Of a DNA stretch of 64,000 nucleotides, positions 20,756-33,802 are shown in pieces; position 1 is the stretch's first letter; each line of letters opens with the position of its first letter. This stretch comes from Silene conica. Its lineage: Eukaryota > Streptophyta > Magnoliopsida > Caryophyllales > Caryophyllaceae. The position numbers and the translations under genes were made by a program. Where the stretch lies: positions 45,156,772-45,220,771 of the forward strand of contig CM055314.2 in assembly GCA_029255685.2 (NCBI GenBank). Reading direction: 5' to 3'. The notes below the pieces were generated by a model, which had not been told where the DNA came from, did no database searches, and worked only from the letters and a program-made list of their open reading frames with translations.

Positions 20756-21291
20756 GAACGATCCTCAGGCCTAACCTAATGAACCCAATGAACGTAGGAG
20801 AGTCTAAATAAAATGAACCCAGGGATAGGACTGTTAGGAGCACACTAAAGGAAAAGTATGAGTCTGGGGCCCCCTCACACCGAACCATTGGCCCTCTCAG
20901 TTTTACCCGGGAACCCAGAGTGCATATACGAGAGAAAAGGGTAGATTAGGAGGTGGTGAAAGTGATAGCATACTGCGTTAAGTATGTTATGAGAACTCTT
21001 AGTATATGTGACTGTTTGGAAAGGCCGGGAGGGGCATGTGCATGAAAGAATTTTAATTGTTTGAATAAAGAGGTGTATATTAATATGAATATGTGAGGTG
21101 GTTTGAAGCATGACAATAATTCTTCTCTTATCATGTCTAGTGATATGCGGTTATGTGATCCCGAGCCATGTTACAGTTATATGTTATTCAATCTGCTAGT
21201 TAATGATAGACTTTATTGTTTAGGGATTTTAGCCCTAACCCAAATGGGTGCCCACATGCGTCGGGACTCATTTCTTTTCTTGTGTTATAGT

Positions 21292-24200
21292 ATGCCTCCG
21301 CGAAGGGACAATATCGCTAACATCACACAAGAAGAATTGGACCGTTTGATAGCTGAAAATGAGGCCCTAAAGGCCAAACGCATGGACTCCGCAAAAATGA
21401 GCACAGTCATCGCGAGGCATCACCCTACCCAATTCACTGGGGAGGGGGAACCTCATCTGCTGGGAGCTTGGTGCCGGGAATTCAGTAACTTATTCGAGTT
21501 GGTGGATTGCCCTGAAGAATTGAGGGTTGACCAAGCAGCCCACTATCTGAGGGGTGTCGCTGGAGACTGGTGGACCGGGAGCAAGGGAGAGATCCGAGAG
21601 GCAGCTCGAGAGGATGGGACCGAGTTTGTTGCTTGGATCGCATTCAAAAAGATCTTGTATGAGGTGTTTCTACCAGAATTCCAGAAAAGCAAGCTAAGGG
21701 AGGAGGGTTTGATACATTCAGGATGACGGAAGACATGACAGTAGAGGCTTACTATAGGAAATTTATCCAACTGGTGAGCTATGTGGGGGACATGGGATTT
21801 GATGATGCCATGCTAGCAATGAAGTTTGAGAGGGGGTTGTCAATCGCTATTAAGAAGAGACTGATTGCGGCTCCGCCTACCACAGTCCGGGACATCTATT
21901 TACGGGCTAGGGCGGCGGAGAGGCTCTCGGAGATGATAAAAGAGGACAAGAAGTCAAAGTCAGAAAAGAGGAAGGCTGAAGGGGTAACTGAGAGTTCAGG
22001 GTCGAAAAAGCAAAGCACTAACAAGTTCAGTGGGTATTTCAGTGACAGTGCCTCTGGAGGTGTGAGGAACCAGAGTGGGGGCAGCTACAGGAGTGGGGGT
22101 TATGGCAGTGGTTCGGTTGGAATAGTCCGTTTCGGCTGTGGAAAGACGGGGCACAAACAGGCAGTTTGTCGCTCTTCTGGAGGAAATCAGTCCGGGGGTT
22201 ATCGTACGCCTACAACCGGATATCAGGGATCCCGCACTCAGTCCTATGGTAGCAGTGGCTATCGCACACCCACGACAAACTATGGTGGGGGTGCGAAATC
22301 AGGAGGGAGCAGCAATTATCAAAAGAACTATAACAATTATCAGAACCGCTCGTACCAGAATCAATACCATGGGAATGGAAGCAATCAGAAGACTGGAGCA
22401 GAAGGGAACCAGCAGGCTGGGACATCTGGTGCCTGCCAGAGTGGAGTCAAATCCAGTGGCAAGCTTTTTGCCATGGGAAAGCAGGCAGCCAAGGATGATG
22501 CTCATGTGGTAACCGATACTTTTCTTGTGAACTCTAAACCTACTTTTGTACTTTTCGATTCCGGTGCCACCCACTCTTTTGTGTCTAGAGATCATGTTAA
22601 GGCCTTGGGACTTGAGAGATTCGACTGGGTCGCGGACTCAGTGACCATACCTTCAGGAGAGTCGATAGCTTGTAATAGGGTTTATGGGAGTGTACGCATC
22701 AAAATCGGGGAAGCAATTTTCTATTGTGACCTCATAGAATTTCCGTTGGGGGGTTTTGAGGTGATCCTAGGGATGGACTGGCTGGGGAAGTATAGAGCTT
22801 TTATCGATTGTCATCAAAAGAAGATTTCATTGAAGGGACCTAAGGGAGTGAGGGTGTCTTACAACGGATATCGAGTCAAACCAAAAATCAAGTTCATTTC
22901 CGTTAATACTCTTAAGTTTGGCTTAACGAAGGGGGACAGTCTGATCTTATGTCAAATGTGGGATTGTGAGGCTGAGACCCCCAAGACTAGTGAGATACCT
23001 GTGGTACGGGAGTTTGAGAGAGTATTCCGAGACGACGTTCCAGGGTTACCGCCGAGGAGGGAAGTGGAATTCTCCATTGACCTAAAACCAGGGGCGGGAC
23101 CAATATCTAAATCACCGTACCGTATAGGACCGAAGGAGATGGAGGAATTGAAGAAGCATTTGGACGAACTAGCTGAGAAAAGGTTCATTCGACCCAGTGT
23201 GTCGCCCTGGGGAGCGCCCATTTTGTTCGTGAAGAAGGAGGATGGGAGTTTGAGACTTTGTGTTGACTATCGAGAGTTGAACAATGTGACCATCAAGAAC
23301 CGTTATCCTTTGCCGAGAATTGACGACTTGTTTGATCAGTTAAGTGGAGCCGGGGTTTTCTCCAAGATTGATTTGAGATCCGGGTATCATCAGTTGAGAA
23401 TAAAGGATGAAGATATTCCAAAGACCGCTTTCAGAACGAGGTATGGCCACTATGAATTTGTGGTTATGCCATTTGGATTGACTAATGCTCCAGCTGTGTT
23501 GATGGACTTGATGAATCGAGTCTTCAGCCCGTATCTGGATAAATTTGTGGTGGTATTTATCGATGATATCCTAGTATATTCCAAGAATGCAGAAGAGCAC
23601 GAGGATCATTTGAGGAAAGTACTTCAGACCTTGGAGGAGCATAGACTCAATGCTAAGTTGAGTAAGTGTGAGTTCTGGTTGGAGAAAGTCGCATTTCTGG
23701 GTCATGTCATTTCAAAGGAGGGGGTGTCTGTTGATCCTAGTAAGATCGAGGCTGTGACTAGGTGGCAGAGTCCGAAGAATGTGAGTGAGATTCGGAGCTT
23801 CCTAGGATTGGCTGGTTATTATCGGAGGTTTGTTAAGGATTTTTCGAAGATAGCGAAGCCGTTGACATCAGTAATGAGGAAGGAGAACCGTTTTGTCTGG
23901 GATGAGAGTTGTGAGAAGGCCTTCTTGACCCTTAAGGAACGTCTGACAACAGCTCCTATCCTTGCTTTGCCAATTGGGAGTGATAATTTCGAAGTTTATA
24001 CTGACGCTTCGAAGCATGGGTTGGGTTGTGTGCTAATGCAGAATGGAAGAGTAATAGCGTATGCTTCTCGCCAATTAAAGACCTATGAAGAAAATTATCC
24101 AACTCATGATTTAGAATTGGGAGCAGTGGTCTTTGCACTAAAATCGTGGCGCCATTACCTTTATGGAGCTACTTTCAAGGTGTTTTCTGATCATAAGAGT

Positions 24201-25892
24201 CTGAAGTATATTTACACCCAAAGAGAGTTGAACATGCGGCAGAGGAGGTGGATAGAGTTAATTGGAGACTATGATATGCAGATTGTCTACCACGAAGGCA
24301 AGGCGAATGTGGTAGCTGATGCCCTAAGTAGGAAGTCAGTTCATGCTTTGGATTGTGCCAGATCGAGAATGAGGTTGCATGGCGAACCAAGGGAGATGGG
24401 AATTTTCATGATCCGGAAAGGGGATGCTTTTAGTGACTTGACAGTGGAGCCTGAATTGTATGGTGAGATTCGGGAGTTACAAAATACTGATGCGAGAATC
24501 CATAAGTGGCGCAAGATGGTGGAGAGTGAGGGTGGTGAGGCTGCATCTAAGTTCAGTATTCATCCCGACGGTAGTTTGAGGTTCAGTGGGCGATGGTGTG
24601 TTCCGGAGGTTGAGGAACTAAAGAAGAAAATCCTGACTGAAGCTCATGCTACTCCATATTCCGTTCACCCAGGGGGTGATAAGTTGTATAAAGATCTTAA
24701 GAAGACGTTCTGGTGGCCTAATATGAAGAAGAAAGTCGCTGAGTTTGTTTCTAGGTGCTTGACATGTTAGAAGGTGAAAGGGGAGCATAAGAGACCTCAG
24801 GGGAAAGTTCAACCTTTGGATGTGCTAGAGTGGAAGTGGGAGAACATCTCGATGGACTTTATTGTGGGGTTGCCTCGAACTCAGAGGGGCAACAACATGA
24901 TTTGGGTGATTGTGGATCGTTTGACTAAGTCTGCTCACTTTATTCCGATGAAAGATACTTGGAGTAAAGCTGAGTTGGCTAAGTCATATGTGCAGAATGT
25001 GGTCAAATTGCATGGTGTACCTAAGGATATTGTTTCAGATCGAGACTCGAGGTTCATATCTAGATTTTGGCAGGAGTTGCAGGCCGCTTTGGGTACTCAA
25101 TTGAAGATGAGTACTGCTTTCCATCCAGCAACTGACGGTCAGACTGAGAGAACGATTCAGACCCTTGAGGATATGTTGAGAGCATGCGTTCTTGAGTTCG
25201 GAGGATCTTGGGAGGATCGACTAGGGTTGATCGAGTTTTCTTATAATAACAGCTACCATGCCAGCATAGGGATGGCCCCTTTCGAGGCCTTGTACGGGAG
25301 GAAGTGTCGAAGTCCTGTGTGTTGGGACGATCGAGCCGATGTTGTGACTCTAGGGCCGGATATGATTCAGGAGATGGTGGAGTAGGTCCAGATTATTCGA
25401 CAGAGGATGAGGGCCGCCCAGGATCGACAGAAGAGCTATGCAGATCTAAAGAGGAGCGATATTTCATTCGAGGCCGGAGAGAAAGTCCTACTGAAAGTAT
25501 CTCCAATGAGGGGTGTGATGAGATTCGGCAAGCGTGGCAAACTGAGTCAGAAATTTATTGGACCGTTTGAGATTTTCGACAGAGTTGGAGAGGTGGCATA
25601 CCGATTAGCTTTACCTCCAGCTCTATCCAAGGTCCATAATGTGTTCCATGTGTCTCAGTTGAGGAAATATGTGAGTGACCCATCACACGTGCTTCAGCAC
25701 GAGGTGATTGAGGTAGATGAACAGTTGGCATATGTTGAGACTCCGAAAGAGATCCTGGACAGGAAGGTACGAAAGACTCGCAATGGGGAGACGTCCTTGG
25801 TGAAAGTCCTGTGGACAAATCATAATCAGGAAGAGGCTACATGGGAACCTGAGGCGTCCATGAGAGAGCGTTATCCGCATCTATTCGATTGA
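21292..25892 (+). pseudogene. gag-pol of Tekay-like chromovirus (fossil)
   Basis: Starts at ATG 21292 (MPPRRDNIANITQEELDR). Parts in order: Gag with W.REF..LFE and LRGVAGDWW; a Gly/Ser/Tyr/Gln-rich nucleocapsid region with a degenerate knuckle near 22130-22165; aspartic protease [14 protein letters not shown] near 22550; reverse transcriptase with [15 protein letters not shown] and the catalytic [11 protein letters not shown] at about 23555-23585; RNase H from [11 protein letters not shown] near 23995; integrase zinc finger (HPGG...CLTC) near 24665-24768; integrase core about 24830-25330; and a chromodomain, VLWTNHNQEEATWEPE, at about 25805-25850, which in this family targets integration to heterochromatin. 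About three breaks; otherwise close to full length. Confidence 0.9.
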
Positions 25893-25934
25893 GGTAAGTT
25901 ACGCGGACGTAACTTTTCTTTAAGGGGGAGGGAA

Positions 25935-27081
25935 TGTGACATTCTGTGATTTAAGTAAAGTTTTGTGATATTGTGTTCCAAGTTCGTTTGGGTTGATGGT
26001 TTGTCACCTAAGTGAGGACGAACTTCGGGACGAAGTTCATTTTAAGGGGGGGAGACTGTAATACCCCGAAACTTTAGTTAATTGTTGCGAGATTATATTT
26101 TATTATAAATGTTATGTCGATGGTTAAACAACGCTTTTACGTTCAATGGTTTGTGTTTGACGAGTAGGGATATGTTATGGTTTAATATTAGTTATGTCTT
26201 AAGTGGGGATCGATCTTGGGATCACTTGCCAACCTTGACGATGGGCCTCGTTTTGTGTGCAAACACAAAACAGCCCACCTTACCGTGTAACCCTAGAAAG
26301 CTGGAAACAGCCCTGCCGTCACATATAAGCAACGTTTGCTTATACTTACCCTAACTCAAACCATCACCACTACCAAAATCACGCAGCCACCATAGCAGAG
26401 GAGGAGGAGACGCTCTGACCACCGTATAACAGCCAACCTAGAGCACTTCGATTTGACCTTAGAGTCGGGTATGTCACAGATCTTATTTTTCTTCCTGTTT
26501 GAGTCTCGGGTTTTCGTTGAGTCTGTTTAAGGTGTTTGGTCTCTGATATGGGTCGTGGCTAACACCACTCTACTGGTGATGGTCGGGGGTGTAATGGGGT
26601 GGCAGTTGTGGCGTGTGTAGGAGTCTGGGTCAGCGGTAAAGGGGTGGTTCGTGGACTCTGGTTACATGGGTCTCATGGTTTATGTGGTCAGGGGAGGAAT
26701 TGGGGGTGGTACCACCGTTGACTCGGGGGAGGTCGACACGGTGGTACCACTGTCGTCGGTGGAACTGTTGGCAGGGAGTATGTTGGTCGTGGTTGGGAGG
26801 TCTGGGCGTGGTGGTAATGTCGACGGAGGGACGTTTTGTCAGGCGGGTATGGGGCTGTGTCAAGGGAGATGTACGGTATTTGAGTGAAGGGGTAAGTCTG
26901 GTGAGCGTGGTGCTGTCTCACCGGCGGGTGACCGAGGGTTTGGTGGTGTTCTAGTGGTAGTGGGTTGTCGTGGGTGCGGGTAGGCAGCAGCCACGGGTGG
27001 TCGAAGGGAGGAACACGGTGGTGAAGGGGAGGTTCGAATCGCGCGAGGGTTGTCGTAGGAGTCTCGGCTGTTTTGTTATTG

Positions 27082-27115
<34 letters not shown>

Positions 27116-27600
27116 ATTATTATTATTATTATTATTGTTATAATTATTATGATTAAATTATTTTATTAATAGTATTTTGATAGTGATAATTACTACTATG
27201 TAATAAAAGCCGTCTTTCATTCTTTTTATTAATTCGTTATCATGTAATTAAGTTTATGAGTCGGGAAATCGTTAAGTTAGGAAAGTTTCTATCTTTGGAA
27301 ACTTTCTATTATAAGTTGTTTCTATTTTGGAAACTTTCCAATTAGGGAAGTTTCTATTTATAGTAAGTGTAAGTTGTTTTGGGGTTCGGGAAGGTTTTAA
27401 TTCGTTACATATACGTGTTTAGGTAGCGAGTTTCGTGTTGAACACTTCTAACGAGCTTGGACGTATCTACATTTCCTGCTATTTCAGGTAGGGGATATAC
27501 TGTTGTATAATGATGAGTAATCTGTTTTTATTTGGTGTTAAGCATGTTTGTTTTATAATACCATGCGATCGTTTTATTGTGTTATTTATTTATATCATTT
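25935..27600 (+). repeat. 3' LTR of Tekay-like element, cut by the minisatellite
   Basis: Begins TGTGACATTCTGTG right after the polypurine tract and follows the 5' LTR. A TATA-like box, ACATATAAGC, is at 26321-26330. An ATT microsatellite fills about 27084-27150. The match to the 5' LTR stops after TTATATCATT at about 27600, where 32-bp repeats begin; the last 560 bp or so of the LTR are not found downstream. Confidence 0.9.
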
Positions 27601-28816
27601 AGCCTAGGCAGTGCTCGGCCATTGGTGCCCATGGCCTAGGCATTGCTCAGGCATTGCGGTGCCGATGGCCTAGACATTGCTCAGGCATTGGTGCCGATGG
27701 CCTAGGCAGTGCTCAGGCATTGGTGCCGATGGCCTAGGCAGTGCTCAGGCATTAGTGCCTATGGCCTAGGAAGTGCTCGGCCATTGGTGCCCATGGCCTA
27801 GGCAGTGCTCGGGCAATGGTGCCCATGGCCTAGGCAGCGCTCGGCCATTGGTGCCCATGGCCTACGCAATGCTCTATCATTAGTGCCCATGGCTTTGGCA
27901 GTGCTCGGCCATTGGTTCCCATGGCCAAGGCAGTGCTCGGTCATTGGTGCCCATGGCGACCCATAATCTAGGATGTGAAGGAGCATTGTTGCCCATGGCC
28001 TACGCAGTGCTCGGCCATTAGTGCCTATGGCCTAGGCAGTGCTCGGCCATTGGTGCCCATGGACTAGGCATTGCTCGGTCATTTGTGCTCATGGCCTAGG
28101 CATTGCTCGGGCATTGGTGCCGATGGCCTAGGCAGCGCTCGGCCATTGGTGCCTATTCCCTAGGAAGTGCTCGGCCATTGGTGCCCATGGCCTAGGTAGT
28201 GCTCGGTCATTGGTGCCTATGGCCTACGCAGTGCTCTATCATTAGTGCCCATGGCCTAGGCAGTGCTCTATCATTGGTGCCCATGGCCTAGGCAGTGCTC
28301 GGTCATTGGTGCCCATGGCGACCCATAATCTAGGCAGTGAAGGAGCATTAGTGCCCATGGCCTAGGCAGTGCTCGGCCATTGGTGCCTATGGCCTAGGCA
28401 GTGCTCCGCCATTGGTGCCCATGGCCTAGGCATTGCTCGGTCATTGGTTCCCATGTCCTAGGCATTGCTCGGGCATTGGTGCCCATGGCCTAGGCAGTGC
28501 TCGGGCATTGGTGCCCAAGGCCTAGGCAGTGCTCGGGCATTGGTGCCCATGGCCTAGGCAGCGCTCGTGCATTGGTGCCAATGCCCTAGGAAGTGCTTGG
28601 CCATTGGTGCCCATGGCCTAGGCAGTGCTCGGTTATTGGTGCCCATGGCCTACGCAGTGCTCTATCATTGGTGCCCATGGCCTAGGCAGTGCTCGGCCAT
28701 TGGTTCCCATTGCCTAGGAAGTGCTCAGTCATTGCTGCCCATGGCGACCCATAATCTAGGCTGTGAAGGAGCATTGGTGCCCATGGCCTAGGCAGTGCTC
28801 GGGCATTGGTGCCCAT
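27601..28816 (+). repeat. 32-bp minisatellite, array A segment 1
   Basis: Head-to-tail copies of a 32-bp unit. Its landmarks are CCATGGCCTAGGCAGTGCTC and then GGCCATTGGTGCC; the unit contains the palindromes CCATGG and GCCTAGGC. Copies differ at a few positions. Longer variants with CGACCCATAATCTAGG recur at about 27957, 28318 and 28745, showing higher-order structure. It abuts the gypsy LTR on the left. Short open frames inside (cycling through PWPRQCSVIGAHGLGSAR-like peptides) are by-products of the repeat. Confidence 0.97.
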
Positions 28817-29647
28817 TGTCACCCCTCAGTTTTTCTAGGCCTTTTTAGAAATTATCTAGGCGTGCAACATAGCACAACCATGCCCGGAGCAGCTCAAGAG
28901 AAGTATACAAGCACCGAACAAGTAAAGACAAGCTCAATTACTGCTCAACGCTAGTTCACCCAGCTCGATGCTAGCTCACTCGAGTGTTCCCAGCTCACAT
29001 GAAGTGGAGGTCAGCTCACATGTGTCCGAGGTTCACTATGGCAGCTCACTACCTAGTCCATGGTAGCTAAGTGGTGGAAGCTCCAAGCAAAGGTCCTTAT
29101 CCTTATCCATAAGGGATCAAGGAAGATACGTCCCCTTTGGACATCCCATTTTGGCGCCAACCCTAAGGGAGAATAAGGAATATTCTTCCCCTTGTTCTCA
29201 TCCCTTAATCAAGAGGAATAAGGAGGTTCTCCCCCTCATTCCACAGGCCACATTCAAGAGGAACGAAGATCATCACCCTTCATCAAAGACGCATTATTTG
29301 GACACGATCATGAAGAGGAACGAAGATACCCTTTGGCCTCTCAACCGCCATTTCCCACGCCTATATAAGTAGGGCATTAGGCCACATTTTTCTTTAACTT
29401 TCTTTGTTCACAAAATACTTAGTATACCTTTGTATTTATGTAATTATTCCCATATAATATACTACATTATTCTTAAGTGATATATTAAAATATTTCCGCA
29501 CTTATACAAGTTTTGTTCTATCGCTTCCTTCGAATATTCGCTCCATTGTGATACGTATTGGTTGGAAAGCCTTACTTGCGTCAAGATTCTTGGCTTGGCT
29601 CGAGTGGCGCACGGTCCTTTCTTTCCCGAAGAAATCAGGCCGTGACA
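28817..29647 (+). mobile_element. solo LTR inserted in the minisatellite
   Basis: 831 bp starting TGTCACCCC and ending CCGTGACA, with inverted TGTCAC/GTGACA tips, flanked by CCAT at 28813-28816 and 29648-29651. A TATA-like box, CTATATAAG, lies at 29361-29369, so it reads in plus orientation. No primer-binding site or coding part is present, consistent with LTR-LTR recombination. Family not identified; the size and style fit gypsy. A 4-bp duplication is unusual, and the true one could be 5 bp with one changed base. Confidence 0.75.
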
Positions 29648-30764
29648 CCATGGCCTAGGCAGTGCTCGGCCATTGGTGCCCATGGCCTAGGCAGTGCACG
29701 GGCATTGGTGCGCATGGCCTAGGCAGTGCTCGACCATTGGTGCCCATGGCCTAGGCAGTGCTCGGCCATTGGTGCCCATGGCCACCCATGGCCTAGGCAG
29801 TGACCGAGCATTGTTGCAAATGGCCTAGGCAGTGCTCGGTCATTGGTGCCGATGGCCTAGGCAGTGCTCGGTCATTGGTGCCCATGGCCTAGGCAGTGCT
29901 CGGTCATTGGTGCCCATGGCCTAGGCAGTGCTCGGTCATTGGTGCCCATGGCCTAGGCACTGCTCGGTCATTGGTGCCCATGGCCTAGGCATTGCTCGGG
30001 CATTGGTGCCCATGGCATATCTAGGCAGTGCTGGTCGTTGCTCCCCATGGCCTAGGCATTGCTCGGCCATTGGTGTCGATGGCCTAGGCAGTGCTCGGGC
30101 ATTGGTGCCCATGGCCTAGGCATTGCTCGGCCATCGGTGCCCATGGCCTAGGCAGTGCTCGGGCATTGGTGCCCATGGCCTAGGCAGTGCTCAGCCAATG
30201 GTGCCTATGCCCTAGGAAGTGCTCGGCCATTAGTGCCCATGGCCTAGGCAGTGCTCGGTCATTGGTGCGCATGGCCTAGGCAGTGCTCGGTCATTGGTGC
30301 CCATGGCCTAGGCAGTGCTCGGTCATTGGTGCCCATGGCCTAGGCAGTGCTCGGTCATTGGTGCCCATGGCCTAGGCAGTGCTCGGTCATTGCTGCCCAT
30401 GGCCTAGGCATTGCTCGGTCATTTGTGCCGATGGCTTAGGCAGTGCTCGGGCATTGGTGCCCATGGCCTAGGCATTGCTCGGCCATTGGTGCCCATGGCC
30501 TAGGCAGTTCTCGGCCATTGGTGCCCATGGCCTAGGCAGTGCTCGGCCATTGGTGCCCATGGCCTAGGAAGTGCTCGGCCATTGGTTCCCATGGCCTAGG
30601 CAGTGCTCGGTCGTTGGTGCCCATGGCGACCCATAATCTAGGCAGTGAAGGAGCATTGGTGCCCATGGCCTAGGTAGTTCTCGGCCATTGGTGCCCATGG
30701 CCTAGGCAGTGCTCGGTCATTGGTGCCCATGGCCACCTATGGCCTAGGCAGTGAAGGAACATTG
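29648..30764 (+). repeat. 32-bp minisatellite, array A segment 2
   Basis: Continuation of the array after the solo LTR, with more uniform units (many exact copies between 29850 and 30400). The CGACCCATAATCTAGG variant recurs near 30628. CATTG at 30760-30764 is the target duplication of the copia element that follows. Confidence 0.97.
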
Positions 30765-31994
30765 TGTTGGGAAATGTGTCCTCAACAATAGTGCGATCAC
30801 GTGATTAAATCTCAACACGAGAATGCGCAAGGGGTGATACGATTTTATAATAGTCAACTGACCAACATTAATCGGTAATGATTGGCTAGCTAGAGTTTGA
30901 CATTACTGTCGTATGACGGTGGTGGTCAGTTGATCCCTTTAGGTCACACTTTTAGGACAATTTCCTTAATTGATAAAATGATCAAATGTACATAGATACG
31001 ATTTGCTCATATTCCCTAAACTCGTATATCGAGAAATCAGAGGTTAAATCTTATTATAAGATTTATGTTTAAAATTGAAACGTGTCAATTATTGAACAAT
31101 AAGAAATATTTTGTAATATCGTGATTAGAATGAATCGGGTTATAATTATTACAAAGGTTGTAAATCGTATTGACGATTATTATGAATAACCATTTTATAT
31201 AATAGTAATTTCGAATTATTAGTCAACATGATAAATATGATTTATTTAATTTGTAAATGATATTTATTTGATAAATATGCATTTTAAATTAAACTACAAT
31301 TTTTTTTATAATTGTGACACATTGTATGTCACACATGATTATACAATTGTACAAATTGACAAATGTAAAATGGAAGTTCATTCCATATTATTGGTGCCGG
31401 TTTTAATAATGTATTTATGGGTGTGTTTTGTGTCTTAAGGACACAATAAAAACACAAACCTAGAAAGAATACCCTTGAGCCACTCTATGTGTGTTGGTAA
31501 GACCAAAAGCACCCTTTGATGCTTCCTAAGGGAATCTCACGGCAACCCACCCAAAACCCACCAAAATGTGAAATATGTTTATGGGTGTTATTTTCATTCT
31601 AACTTACCTAAGTTTTCTAGTGTGAGAAAACCATAGTTAAAAATCCTCTAAATAATATTATAAGATAATATAAATATACTAATTGTTGTATTGAAATAAT
31701 ATTCTAATTAGAGAGATTAGAATTGTTTAAGGAGAAACCGATCTCTAGTCTATCAACTACAAGGTTTCGGTTCATTAAGGGGTTGTCTTGGTGCATCACA
31801 AAGGAGGTGTTCTTGTTGAACATTGGAGGATCATCCTTACTTGCATTTGGACCGAGTGTAAGACTCATAATTTCTCCCATTTCCGCAACTTTAAGCATGC
31901 ATAAGATCTTATATATAAGTTAATTAAAATGTTAATTAAAGTATTATGTTAGTATGACTAAATATTTAGTTTATGAGTAACTAAAAACCCATCA
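30765..31994 (+). repeat. 5' LTR of gag-only copia copy 2
   Basis: 1,230 bp, TGTTGGGAAATG to CCCATCA. The internal region starts with the primer-binding site two bases on. Confidence 0.95.
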
Positions 31995-31996
31995 AT

Positions 31997-32008
31997 TGGT
32001 ATCAGAGC
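31997..32008 (+). other. primer-binding site, initiator Met-tRNA type
   Basis: TGGTATCAGAGC directly after the 5' LTR and two spacer bases; the same as in the third copy at 51110. Confidence 0.95.
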
Positions 32009-32217
32009 AATAGGTTGTTTGCATGCTTTCCGTTTACGTTTTTATGGAGTTATAGAGATATCAAAATAAAATTGAAATTTTCGTTTGATATAAGATATGC
32101 ACGAAATAATTTAAGCAAGAATACCTACTGTTTTCTTAAATGTTTTTAGAATATTTGGAATATATTTTGCATGAATATTGTTCTTTGGTATTTTTAATTT
32201 CGGTTTTATTGATTTTT

Positions 32218-33449
32218 TTTTTTTTTTTGCATGAAAATTATAATCCTTTTTATTCATCCATTGAGGGAACAAGAAAGGATAAAATCAATACAAAAGAATA
32301 ACCCCTAAAGCCTTATTAAAATAAGGCATTTTTTTTAGTTACAACCCCCTAAAAACTTATGAATGTAAGAATCAGAACTATGACTTAGAATATAGACACT
32401 AATTACATACTTAATATTCCTCAAAACTTGACTAGCTTCCTTCTCTGCATTCTCAAAATATCTTGAATTTCTTTCTTGCCATATACCATAAACTGCCCCT
32501 GCAAGACAACTACGAAACCAATTCATCTTCCAGTGGTTTTTGTGACCTTTTTTGCAAGCCCAAACAAGCTCTGGTATTATTTTCATACTCCTTCCATGAA
32601 TGCTCATCCAAATTAATAGCCCCTTCCAGATTTCTTGAGAGTATGAGCATTTGAAAAAAAGGTGACAGTGAGATTCATTTGCATTTTTACACAAATAGCA
32701 CCTGTTGATTATAGTAAGCCCCTTCCTGATTAAACTGTCTTGTGTAGCCAGTTTTTTCTGAGTTGCCAGTATTGCTATGATACTATGTCTGGGAATCACT
32801 TTGTTACCAGCTACTACCTTACTCCAATGATGGTAGAATATTTGATCCTAAACCACTGGTAAGCCTTCTCTATTTGAAACTTTCCATCCTTACTCCAGCC
32901 AAGGATCCGTATGAGGGGGTCCTCTTCAGTTTGCAGTAGCTCATTCTTTACCTTAATAATACTTCAGAGACTCTCAGGGAAGTACTCACGTTTCTGCAAT
33001 TCCCAAATTGAGCCATTCTGAATATTATATGCCCTATTCCAATCATACCATAGGCCTGTAGAATTTGTGGCAAATTTCCATATCCATTTTGATATAAGTG
33101 CTTTATTCCAAGCAAGCACCTCTTTGAGATCCAGCCCTCCCTCTGCCAAAGGAGCATTGATACTTGCCCAGTTCTTCATAACCATTTTCCTTTTAGTTGA
33201 ATCAACATTCCAGAAGAAGTTTTTGCACATTTTATTGATTTGAGCAATGACACTCTTAGGCAATAGAATGGAAGCACACCAGAAATTTTCAATACCAAAG
33301 ATGACAGATTTTAGTAGCTGAAGTTTACCAGCATAGGATAAAAATTTTGTGGACCATTGCTGAGTGGAGCCTTGAATTGTATTAATCAGACTACCATACA
33401 TTGCCACTGTGATTTTAGCATGGTTTAGAGGAATGCCAAGATACCTGAA
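32218..33449 (-). mobile_element. 5'-truncated L1-type LINE inside the copia leader
   Basis: Minus-strand LINE end of about 1.23 kb with a T run (its A tail) at the left and a 16-bp duplication, GGTTTTATTGATTTTT, at 32202-32217 and 33450-33465. It begins inside the reverse transcriptase at the FRYLGIPL-type motif. It carries the end of RT at 32964-33407 (FLSYAGKLQLLKSVIFGIEN, KMCKNFFW) and a zinc-binding tail at 32335-32799 (CYLCKNANESHCHLFFKC). The two pieces are in different frames, so it is dead. The matching leader at 51301-51370 lacks the insert. Confidence 0.9.
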
Positions 33450-33465
33450 GGTTTTATTGATTTTT

Positions 33466-33802
33466 AATGGTTAAAAATGTTTATTTTTGGGAAAAATAGT
33501 TAAAATAAGGTTCTAGCCGAGATTTTTCAGTATGTTATCACATGTATATCCTATGTTATGAATATGAATTTTCGTAAATTATGGACTTATAAAACGTGTG
33601 ATATGAATTTTAAGGGTTAAAATGCAATAAGATGAATAAAAATGGGTTAAAATAGTTATTTTATGAATTTGACAATAAACATTTATGAGTATGTCACATG
33701 CAATATTTAAAATTTATGTTGAATTTTCCAGAAATTTATATCAAATATTGCAATATTATAGATTTTTAATGTAAAAATCGGGTTTAATTTTCAACATCAT
33801 CA
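33466..33802 (+). other. copia leader, non-coding
   Basis: AT-rich DNA between the LINE and the gag start, closely matching 51330-51646 of the third copy. No gene is seen. Confidence 0.7.

Larger units (their letters stand above)
12927..27600 (+). mobile_element. Ty3/gypsy chromovirus, Tekay/Del-like
   Basis: LTR, primer-binding site, gag-pol, polypurine tract TAAGGGGGAGGGAA (25921-25934) and second LTR all in one orientation. The pol order PR-RT-RNaseH-INT with a C-terminal chromodomain marks a chromovirus; the Gag start MPPRRDN and the long glycine/serine-rich nucleocapsid region fit Tekay/Del. The 5' LTR carries a 6.0-kb LINE. The 3' LTR stops at a minisatellite array and its end is not seen. 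Coding parts carry roughly three breaks, and the two LTRs differ in length, so the element looks moderately old. Confidence 0.9.

Noticed and set aside
22138-22595. Long frames opposite to or out of phase with Tekay gag-pol
   Set aside because: They are shadows of the Gly/Ser-rich nucleocapsid codons.
27601-30764. Regular 32-bp repeats resembling a CRISPR array
   Set aside because: Units are directly adjacent with no unique spacers, units drift in sequence, and the context is plant retrotransposons.
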